A stretch of DNA of 64,000 bases from an uncultured SAR116 cluster alpha proteobacterium (GTDB lineage Bacteria; Pseudomonadota; Alphaproteobacteria; Puniceispirillales; Puniceispirillaceae): positions 62,001-126,000 of the forward strand of contig CACNQE010000006.1 of assembly GCA_902622515.1 (NCBI GenBank), read 5' to 3'. The notes beneath the pieces were generated by a model. That model searched no databases and had not been told where the DNA came from. It saw only the letters and a list, made by a program, of their open reading frames with translations. Of this stretch, positions 57,016 to 64,000 are shown one piece after another. A program made the translations under genes and the position numbers. Position 1 is the stretch's first letter. Every line of letters begins with the position of its first letter.

Positions 57016-59856
57016 ATGAAAAAACAACATGGATATCTTTTGAGGCAGCAAGGACAACCAAGTAACTCTTTGTCCTTGTTAGCGCCAATTGGTTTAGCTG
57101 AATATACCGAGAATTATAGTTTTCATTTAAAGAATCTTTCTAAAGATTTAACAAAGATTCAATCTGAGAAAGATGAAGGTGTATTTCGCGCAAAACTTCT
57201 AAATGTTCTTAAAAAAACTCTTACAGAGGCAAAATCCAAGCTCGCTGAAAACTTATATAAAAATTATGACGGTGCGGTATACGTTGGCACTCATGCCATG
57301 ATAATGGATCAGCTTATATCAACTATTCACAGAATGATTTTAAGTAGGCATTATAAGAAAAATACAAAAAAAATAATTGGTTTGTCTATTTTAGCTGTTG
57401 GCGGATATGGCAGAGGGGAGCTCGCACCTCACAGTGATATAGATTTATTATTTCTTTATCAGAAAGATCAATTGACTAAACATCAGCCTGTTATTGAATA
57501 TATCTTATACCTTCTCTGGGACCTTGGATTGAAGGTAGGTCACGCTACTAGAACGAGTGACCAATGTTTAGAAGCTGCAAATGATGATATAACAATAATG
57601 ACAACCCTATTAGAAATAAGGTATATTGAAGGGGATGAAAAGCTATTTGAAAATTTTGAAAAGCGTCTTCGTTTATGGATTTCAGAAAAGCCAGTATCAT
57701 ATTTTGTAACTGAAAAATTACGTGAAAGAGACTCCAGACATAAACTGCATGGCGCAACTCGTTACATGGTAGAGCCACAAATAAAAGAGGGTAAGGGAGG
57801 TTTGAGAGACCTTCACACTCTTTTTTGGATAGCAAAATTTGCCTATAAAGTTAGGTCTGTCGAAGAAGTTATTGAGCTCGGCGTTTTGCGAGTTTCCGAG
57901 GCAAAAATTTTTGCAGCCTCGCAGCGGTTTTTATGGACAGTTCGTTGTTTCTTACATTTAAGATCAAAACGCGAGGATGACAGGCTTACTTTTGATGCTC
58001 AGATAGATATTGCGCCAATAATGGGTTTTTCTGCAAGAGGCGGGATGCGTGGTGTTGAACGTTTTATGAAACGTTATTTTTTAGCAGCAAGGCAGGTAGG
58101 AACCCTTACAAGGATATTTTGCTCAGCTATAGAAAGTGATTTTAAAAATAAGGGTATATTTGCCTTAGGAAGAATTTTAAATTTCGTAAGCTTTTACAAC
58201 CAATCTAGGTTAGCGCCATTTGAAATTATGAAAAACAGATTGAGTCTGCCACCATCAATTCGTTTTAGACAGAATCCAGAACTTCTTATCCAACTGTTCC
58301 ATCATGCTCAATTTTTGAAGTCAGATATTCATCCAGAAACATTTAGGAGAATGACACGAGCGATAAAAGCTTGTTCTATTGCAAAATTACAAACAGAAGA
58401 AAATAGGAGACTATTTCTTGAGATATTGACTTCCAAAGACTCAGCGGGTCGAGTACTTCGTTTAATGAGTGATACAGGTTATCTTAGTAAATTCTTACCT
58501 GAATTTGGGCATGTCATATGTATGATGCAATTTGATATGTATCATAGTTATACAGTAGATGAGCACACTATTAAAGCAGTAGAAATTCTAAACGAAATTG
58601 AGACTGGAAAAATTAAAAATGAAGCCCCGCTTGCATGTGAATTAATACATCAAACAGAAGCTAGAAAAGTTCTGTATATGGCGGTGTTTTTGCATGATCT
58701 TGCCAAAGGCAAGGGTGGAGACCATTCTATTTTGGGTTCGAAAATCGCTGCCAAACTGTGTCCATGGTTTGGTTTTTCTGAAGACGAAACAGACACAGTC
58801 AAATGGCTAATTAGATGGCATCTATTAATTAGCAAAATAGCATTCCGTTATGATCTTAATGATCCGAAAACAATCCAAAATTTTGTAGCAGATGTTCAAT
58901 CTTTAGAAAGGTTAAAACTCCTTCTCGTTCTTACTGTTGCTGATATTAGAGCTGTCGGTCCGAATATCTGGAATGGTTGGAAAGCAAGTTTGATGAGAGT
59001 ATTATACTACGAATCAGAGCGTGTGCTTGGAGGTTTGGCGCCAAGCCATGAGGAAAGCGGACTGTCAGAACAGTCCAAATCAAGAGCAAAGATTTTGATT
59101 CAGAAAAACCTAACTTGGGATAATAAAAAATTTGAAAAATATCAAGAATTATTTTATCCTTCATATTGGCTTACTTTTGATGCTCAAACACACTTGTTTC
59201 ACAGCAATTTGCTAGAAAAGTTTTATCAAAATAAAAACCCGCTGCAACTCGATTTGACTGAAAAAGAAGATAGTAAGTCGACTTTGTTAACTATAATTAC
59301 GCAGGATCACCCAGGATTATTTAGCAGAATAGCTGGCGCGGTTACTATGGCGGGATGTCAAGTTGTGTATGCACGAATTAATACACGCAAAGATGGCACA
59401 ATTCTTGACGAATTTATGATTCAGACATTAGAAAAATCTTCTGTAAAAGAACCAGAAACCTTATTTCGTATTAAAAAAATGATAGATGATACATTAGCTG
59501 GCAAAATAATTTTATCAGAACAACTGGGTAAAAAAACAAAAACCATTTCAAAGCGCCAAAAAGCTATGTTGACTGTGCCAAGAGTAACTATCACAAATCA
59601 AATGAGCAACACTCATACAGTATTAGAAATAAGCGGCCCTGATAGACCCCAACTTTTATACGACTTAACTCGCAAAATTGCTCAGTTAGGGTTACAGATT
59701 AATTCAGCATCTGTTTCCACCTATGGTGATAGAGCTGTTGACGTTTTTTATGTAAAAGATATTTTTGGTATGAAAATTAAGACGGATATGATGATTGAAA
59801 AAATCCGAACTTCTCTCCTTCAAGTGTTAAAACAGTCAGAAAAAGATCAGCTATGA
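57016..59856 (+). CDS. glnD: PII uridylyltransferase / uridylyl-removing enzyme
   Basis: Nitrogen sensor that uridylylates or deuridylylates the PII protein according to glutamine level. 946 residues. Nucleotidyltransferase motif GGYGRGELAPHSDIDLLFL (about residue 130), GKGGLRDLHTL, HD domain (about 500-600) with DEHTIKAVE and LHDLAKGKGGDHS, and two C-terminal ACT domains (about 755-830 and 870-940) starting LLTIITQDHPGLFSRI and VLEISGPDRPQLLYDL. Overlaps murJ by 4 bases (ATGA). Confidence 0.97.
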   Translation: MKKQHGYLLRQQGQPSNSLSLLAPIGLAEYTENYSFHLKNLSKDLTKIQSEKDEGVFRAKLLNVLKKTLTEAKSKLAENLYKNYDGAVYVGTHAMIMDQLISTIHRMILSRHYKKNTKKIIGLSILAVGGYGRGELAPHSDIDLLFLYQKDQLTKHQPVIEYILYLLWDLGLKVGHATRTSDQCLEAANDDITIMTTLLEIRYIEGDEKLFENFEKRLRLWISEKPVSYFVTEKLRERDSRHKLHGATRYMVEPQIKEGKGGLRDLHTLFWIAKFAYKVRSVEEVIELGVLRVSEAKIFAASQRFLWTVRCFLHLRSKREDDRLTFDAQIDIAPIMGFSARGGMRGVERFMKRYFLAARQVGTLTRIFCSAIESDFKNKGIFALGRILNFVSFYNQSRLAPFEIMKNRLSLPPSIRFRQNPELLIQLFHHAQFLKSDIHPETFRRMTRAIKACSIAKLQTEENRRLFLEILTSKDSAGRVLRLMSDTGYLSKFLPEFGHVICMMQFDMYHSYTVDEHTIKAVEILNEIETGKIKNEAPLACELIHQTEARKVLYMAVFLHDLAKGKGGDHSILGSKIAAKLCPWFGFSEDETDTVKWLIRWHLLISKIAFRYDLNDPKTIQNFVADVQSLERLKLLLVLTVADIRAVGPNIWNGWKASLMRVLYYESERVLGGLAPSHEESGLSEQSKSRAKILIQKNLTWDNKKFEKYQELFYPSYWLTFDAQTHLFHSNLLEKFYQNKNPLQLDLTEKEDSKSTLLTIITQDHPGLFSRIAGAVTMAGCQVVYARINTRKDGTILDEFMIQTLEKSSVKEPETLFRIKKMIDDTLAGKIILSEQLGKKTKTISKRQKAMLTVPRVTITNQMSNTHTVLEISGPDRPQLLYDLTRKIAQLGLQINSASVSTYGDRAVDVFYVKDIFGMKIKTDMMIEKIRTSLLQVLKQSEKDQL

Positions 59857-61427
59857 AACCCTCTAGCACTAATTCATTTTCTGTGATTCGTGGATTTAAG
59901 CAAGTTGGGTTTTTTACTGCTATCAGTCGTATCTTAGGTTTAGTGAGAGATGTATTGTTGGCTTTAGTTCTGGGAGCAGGCGCCGCTTCGGATGCCTTTT
60001 TGGTAGCCCTGAAGCTACCAAATTTCTTTAGGCGAATTACGGCAGAGGGTGCGTTGACAAATGTATTTTTGCCAACGTATGAGGAAGAGATTGCAAAAAA
60101 TAATAAAAAAACAGCTCTCCACTTAGTAACGGAGGTGCAAATTTTACTTGTAATTTGTTTGTCTGGCATCGTTATTATATTTGAATTATTAATGCCATTT
60201 ATTATACAGATTCTTGCGCCTGGTTTTAAGTCTACAGCAGAAAGACTTGAAGCTACAATTCTACTAGCCCGAATTACGATGCCTTATCTTGTTATGATAT
60301 CGTTGGTAGCTTTATGGTCTGCTTTATTAAATACTCATAGAATATTTTGGCCTGGAGCAGTCACACCAATTTTACTGAATATAGCGCTTATTTTAGGTAC
60401 AATTTTTGTATTTTTTTCAGTAGGAAATTTGTCTGACGCAACTTTGATATCCCTAACCTTACCATTAGCAGTTAGTGTTTCATTGGCTGGTCTTATGCAA
60501 ATATTATTTATGAAAATAGTGCTTTTGAGAGCTAAATTAAATCCATCATGGGATTGGGTAGGCATAAGTAAAACCGGGAAAAAAATGTGGAAATCCTTCG
60601 TACCCGCTGCGTTTAGTGCCGGGAGTGTACAAATAAATATTTTTGTTGATATGATACTTGCCTCATTGCTTCCTGTTGGAGCTATATCTTGGCTTTATTA
60701 TGGTGATAGAATTAATCAACTTCCTCTTGGGATTATAGGTATTGCGCTAGGAACCGCACTCCTTCCACATCTTGCCAGGTTATACGCCAATGGTGAAAAA
60801 ATTGAGATGCAAAAATCTCTGAGTGATTCACTTCATCTAGGTTGGTTTTTTACCATTCCTGCAGCCACTGCATTAATTATAATATCTCCTTTGATTATTT
60901 CTGGAGTGTTTGGATATGGTGCGTTTGATGAAGTAGATGTTAGGGCAACAGCAGATGCATTAGTAGCTTATGCTATAGGTCTACCTGCATTTGTTGCACA
61001 AAAATTATTTCAATCTGTTTTTTTTGCTTCAAATAGACCGTCGATAATTCTAAAAGTAAGCTTTGCAACAGTATTTGCAAATATTATTTTTAGCATTATT
61101 TTAATGCAGTTTATAGGGCACGTTGGATTAGCATTAGGTACATCAATCTCAATTTGGTTTGGGACATTCTTTTTATCATATCTTCTCATAAAAGAGGGTT
61201 ATCTAATATTAGATAGTTTCAATTGTTTTTTGCCTATTTTTATTTTTTGTATGTTGATGGGTTCACTTTTAGCTCTCTTAGAAAGTTGGTTAAATAACAC
61301 GCAACTTTTGGATATACATGTTTTGGGAATTTTAGTTATATTTGGAATGTGTTTTTACTTTGGTACTGCTTTTTTTGGTGGTTTTTTACCTACTGGTTTA
61401 CTAAATAGTAAAGTTGCTAAGCATTAA
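59853..61427 (+). CDS. murJ: Lipid II flippase MurJ
   Basis: MOP-superfamily membrane protein that flips lipid II for peptidoglycan synthesis. 524 residues with about 14 hydrophobic segments. Conserved GFFTAISRILGLVRDVLLA at the start, KLPNFFRRITAEGALTNVFLP and INIFVDMILASLLPVGAISWLYYGDRINQLPLG mid-chain blocks (each shown in part). ATGA-coupled to glnD; the mutS-glnD-murJ-trpS order is usual in alphaproteobacteria. Confidence 0.96.
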   Translation: MKPSSTNSFSVIRGFKQVGFFTAISRILGLVRDVLLALVLGAGAASDAFLVALKLPNFFRRITAEGALTNVFLPTYEEEIAKNNKKTALHLVTEVQILLVICLSGIVIIFELLMPFIIQILAPGFKSTAERLEATILLARITMPYLVMISLVALWSALLNTHRIFWPGAVTPILLNIALILGTIFVFFSVGNLSDATLISLTLPLAVSVSLAGLMQILFMKIVLLRAKLNPSWDWVGISKTGKKMWKSFVPAAFSAGSVQINIFVDMILASLLPVGAISWLYYGDRINQLPLGIIGIALGTALLPHLARLYANGEKIEMQKSLSDSLHLGWFFTIPAATALIIISPLIISGVFGYGAFDEVDVRATADALVAYAIGLPAFVAQKLFQSVFFASNRPSIILKVSFATVFANIIFSIILMQFIGHVGLALGTSISIWFGTFFLSYLLIKEGYLILDSFNCFLPIFIFCMLMGSLLALLESWLNNTQLLDIHVLGILVIFGMCFYFGTAFFGGFLPTGLLNSKVAKH

Positions 61428-61510
61428 ACCTTTTAAGGGAATCGTTGTGTATAATGTTTTTTTATTTTTGATAAAGCTTAAATAGAAAAATATTTTTTAA
61501 ATAGGAAAAA

Positions 61511-62524
61511 ATGATGTTAGATGGGCGTGTTTTTTCAGGTGTACAACCTACTGGGAATCTCCATTTAGGAAATTATCTTGGTGCTATAAAAAATTGGGTC
61601 GGGTTGCAGAAGGATCATGAAACCATTTATTGTATTGTTGATTTACATGCCATTACAGTGCCACAAGAACCAACATCCTTATCGACAGCAACTCATGAAG
61701 TAGCTGCATGTCTTATCGCGTCTGGGATTGACGTTAATAATTCTATTTTATTCAACCAGTCCCAGGTACCACAACATGCAGAACTTGCCTGGCTATTTAA
61801 CTGCGTTGCTCGCCTCGGTTGGTTAAATCGTATGACTCAATTTAAAGAAAAGGCTGGAAAAAATAGAGAAAACGCTACCGTGGGATTATATGCATACCCA
61901 ACACTAATGGCGGCTGACATCCTTGCTTATAAGGCAACATATGTTCCAGTTGGTGAGGACCAAAAGCAGCATTTAGAGCTTACAAGAGATATTGCAATAG
62001 CATTTAATTCAATGTTTGGAGAAAACTTTTTTCCAATTCCAGATCCTATTATTCAAAAAACAGCAGCACGAATTATGAGCCTAAGGGACGGTACCTCTAA
62101 AATGAGTAAATCTAGCGCGTCTGATTTTACTCGAATAAATCTAAATGATGATGATGATTTAATAGCTCAAAAAATAAAAAAAGCAAAAACTGACTCAGAA
62201 CCTCTCCCAGATAATGTTCGTGAACTTGAAGAAAGACCAGAAGCAAGAAATCTTGTGGGCATTTATGCTGCATTAACAAATCAAACAGAAGGCGATGTGG
62301 TATCAGAATTTTCTGGAGAAGGGTTTGGAAAATTTAAGCCAATGCTAGCCGAGTGTTTAATTAATACAATTTCACCAATTAGAAATGAGATGAATATAAT
62401 ATTATCTGATACGGTAGAATTAGACCGTTTTTTGGCCGAGGGAAGCAAAAGAGCTCAGTCGATAGCTGAGCCTGTGTTAGCAGCTTGCAAGAGTGTCATG
62501 GGATTCGTCCAATCTTCCAATTAG
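61511..62524 (+). CDS. trpS: Tryptophanyl-tRNA synthetase
   Basis: Class I synthetase charging tRNA-Trp. 337 residues. [21 protein letters not shown] carries the HIGH-like HLGN motif, and KMSKS is in [29 protein letters not shown] is the conserved middle block. AGGA lies about six bases before ATG 61511. An 83-base gap separates it from murJ. Confidence 0.98.
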   Translation: MMLDGRVFSGVQPTGNLHLGNYLGAIKNWVGLQKDHETIYCIVDLHAITVPQEPTSLSTATHEVAACLIASGIDVNNSILFNQSQVPQHAELAWLFNCVARLGWLNRMTQFKEKAGKNRENATVGLYAYPTLMAADILAYKATYVPVGEDQKQHLELTRDIAIAFNSMFGENFFPIPDPIIQKTAARIMSLRDGTSKMSKSSASDFTRINLNDDDDLIAQKIKKAKTDSEPLPDNVRELEERPEARNLVGIYAALTNQTEGDVVSEFSGEGFGKFKPMLAECLINTISPIRNEMNIILSDTVELDRFLAEGSKRAQSIAEPVLAACKSVMGFVQSSN

Positions 62525-62635
62525 TTCGTATCATTTTTTGAGTAATTACTTTTCAATATGTGGTATTGTTGATACATTGAAAATAGTTTCTCGTAGAGTA
62601 TCTTTCAGTAATAAGGTTTTGGAGAAAAAATAAGC

Positions 62636-63190
62636 ATGTTTATACAAACAGAAGAAACGCCAAATCCAGCGGCTTTAAAGTTTATTCCTGGTGTCGATGT
62701 TATGGGCACAGGGAACGCGGAATTCAATTCTGAGGAAGAAGCTAAGAATTCCCCACTCGCAAAATGCCTATTCAATATTGATGGGGTGCAATCTGTTTTT
62801 TTAGGTTCAGATTTTATTGCTGTTACTAAAAATGACTCCCTTGAGTGGTTTTCTTTGAAACCTGCAATTTTAGCGGCTATTATGGAACATTACGCTTCTG
62901 GATTACCAATTGTTGAAATATTGGATGAAAACGCTTCATCTGAAAATGAAACTGATAGTGAGACAGTACAGCAAATTAAACATTTGATTGATACTAGAGT
63001 GAGACCAGCAGTCGCAATGGATGGTGGTGATATTACCTTTTCATCATATGAGGATGGCGTAGTTACTTTGCAGATGCGTGGTGCTTGTCAAGGCTGTCCA
63101 AGTAGTGCAGCGACCCTCAAGATGGGAATTGAAAATATGCTTCGTCACTACATTCCTGAAGTTAAAGAAGTTAGGCCGGCTGCGTCTTAA
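62636..63190 (+). CDS. NfuA-type Fe-S cluster carrier
   Basis: 184 residues. An N-terminal Nfu-N/A-type domain (MFIQTEETPNPAALKFIPG) and a C-terminal NifU-like domain with the cluster motif GACQGCPSS (C-x2-C). It receives and hands on 4Fe-4S clusters. GGAG lies upstream of ATG 62636. It follows trpS and precedes the glucosaminidase gene by 28 bases. Confidence 0.93.
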   Translation: MFIQTEETPNPAALKFIPGVDVMGTGNAEFNSEEEAKNSPLAKCLFNIDGVQSVFLGSDFIAVTKNDSLEWFSLKPAILAAIMEHYASGLPIVEILDENASSENETDSETVQQIKHLIDTRVRPAVAMDGGDITFSSYEDGVVTLQMRGACQGCPSSAATLKMGIENMLRHYIPEVKEVRPAAS

Positions 63191-63218
63191 TTGAAACATA
63201 ACGTAGGGAAAATAAGAG

Positions 63219-64000
63219 ATGTCAAGGTTGTTTCAGCCTGTTATTTTGTTGATCTTATTTTGTGCTCTTATTGTGGGTTTATTATCTCCACTAAATTTTG
63301 AAAAGCCACGTTTTTTCAATCCGGAAATAAAAACGACAATTGAAAGCTATGGAAACGACGACCCTGCTTACAATTTATATAATTATCAACTTGAAAATAG
63401 TGATTTCTCGAATAAAGGGTTGGGTTGGTTTTTTCAAATACCAAATAAAACTCTTACACAATTTCTTCCAGTGGGCTTTGAGTATTCAACTTACAAATTA
63501 TCTGGTTTGCTGCAAGTGCCGAAAGTATATTTGAATTCTGTCCCTATTGGTTTAGATAAATTGCCGGTCGCAGAGAAAAAAGCAATTTTTATTAGGTTAA
63601 TGTTGCCTCTAATCCTTGAAGCAAATCAGGAAATCTGGAATCAAAGACATATATTTTTGAATACAAAAAAATCAGCAAGCTTTTCTGAGGCGAAAAGAAT
63701 CGCAAAAATATATAAAATTGACGAAAACACTTCTAACAGTGATGAGATGTTTCATTTGTTAGACAAAAAAGTTTTACCAATACCAATTTCCTTGGCATTA
63801 GCCCAAGCTGCAATAGAATCTGGTTGGGGAACATCTCGTTTCAGTACAGAGGGAAACGCTTTATATGGACAATGGTCTTGGTCACCCAACTCTGGTATTA
63901 AACCTTTAGATGCGTCAAATAACCAGGCTTTTGTCCGAAGTTTTCCTAACCTTAAAAGCTCTGTTCGGTCTTATATGAGAAATTTGAACACACATTTTGC
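63219..64000 (+). CDS. Bax-like glucosaminidase, C-terminus cut by window edge
   Basis: Read by hand: ATG 63219 opens a frame that runs off the right edge (260 codons). AGGGAA (63205-63210) is 8 bases upstream. A single N-terminal hydrophobic segment (about 6-26) acts as signal or anchor. The glucosaminidase-type domain is seen from about residue 185, with IPISLALAQAAIESGWGTSR and GNALYGQWSW; the Glu in ESGWG is the expected catalytic acid. Resembles the Bax protein family (COG2992) that cuts peptidoglycan. Confidence 0.85.
   Translation, partial: MSRLFQPVILLILFCALIVGLLSPLNFEKPRFFNPEIKTTIESYGNDDPAYNLYNYQLENSDFSNKGLGWFFQIPNKTLTQFLPVGFEYSTYKLSGLLQVPKVYLNSVPIGLDKLPVAEKKAIFIRLMLPLILEANQEIWNQRHIFLNTKKSASFSEAKRIAKIYKIDENTSNSDEMFHLLDKKVLPIPISLALAQAAIESGWGTSRFSTEGNALYGQWSWSPNSGIKPLDASNNQAFVRSFPNLKSSVRSYMRNLNTHF

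Noticed and set aside
63340-63534. Plus-strand 64-codon open frame near the right edge
   Set aside because: It lies in another frame inside the partial glucosaminidase gene, whose translation shows clear domain motifs.

Overview
The window is a gene-dense, AT-rich stretch of a Gram-negative bacterial chromosome, almost certainly an alphaproteobacterium. Reasons: a CcrM-type GANTC methyltransferase next to rnhB; the order mnmE-mnmG-rsmG-parA-parB-holA with a parS site inside rsmG; the pair hemE / ppsR (DUF299) facing away from each other over a very AT-rich gap; a DUF3576 lipoprotein before leuS; and an RpoH-type dnaK promoter of the alphaproteobacterial consensus. The low G+C, short intergenic gaps and the porin type suggest a marine lineage (SAR116-like or similar), but the clade cannot be fixed from this sequence alone.

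Layout. 1-5.1 kb (minus strand): ccrM (cut by the window edge), rnhB, moaB, a lytic transglycosylase and a family-4 uracil-DNA glycosylase. 5.2-9.7 kb (plus): ETF-ubiquinone oxidoreductase, a TPR protein, ispE and tRNA-Gln. 9.8-12.5 kb: an orphan response regulator, ribA and a YggS-type PLP protein. 12.6-18.5 kb (plus): a porin with its terminator, a DUF3576 lipoprotein, leuS, lptE and holA. 18.4-27.6 kb (minus, apart from one methyltransferase gene): parB, parA, rsmG, mnmG, mnmE, rho, hemJ and hemE.

27567-27937 is the probable chromosomal replication origin: about 20% G+C by hand count, three exact DnaA-box matches plus one near match, and lying between hemE and ppsR, the position of oriC in Caulobacter and Rickettsia. 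Genes near it on the left run mainly leftward and those on the right mainly rightward, as expected beside a bidirectional origin. Two perfect 16-bp parS sites lie 3.2 and 6.8 kb to its left, in rsmG and in the methyltransferase gene, close to parAB. The window therefore carries a complete origin and segregation module: oriC, parS, ParA, ParB, and a cell-cycle DNA methylase about 27 kb away.

27.9-37.7 kb (mostly plus): ppsR, maf, coaE, dnaQ, then secB and fxsA (minus), a Tim44-domain protein, an Smr protein, an XRE regulator, and the histidine genes hisB-hisH-(GNAT)-hisA-hisF-hisE followed by hinT. 37.8-44.7 kb: gshB, a BON lipoprotein, rsmI, an LppC/LpoA-like lipoprotein, hemW, rdgB and rph. 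45.0-49.9 kb (plus): grpE, dnaK, dnaJ and dapB, with an RpoH promoter and no hrcA or CIRCE element. 49.9-54.2 kb: a DUF2244 protein, nth, an unknown lipoprotein and maeB. 54.3-64 kb (plus): mutS, glnD, murJ, trpS, nfuA and a Bax-like glucosaminidase cut by the window edge.

I see no prophage, transposon, CRISPR array, restriction island or toxin-antitoxin pair. The content is housekeeping; the interest lies in the origin/partition architecture and in several atypical details of individual genes.
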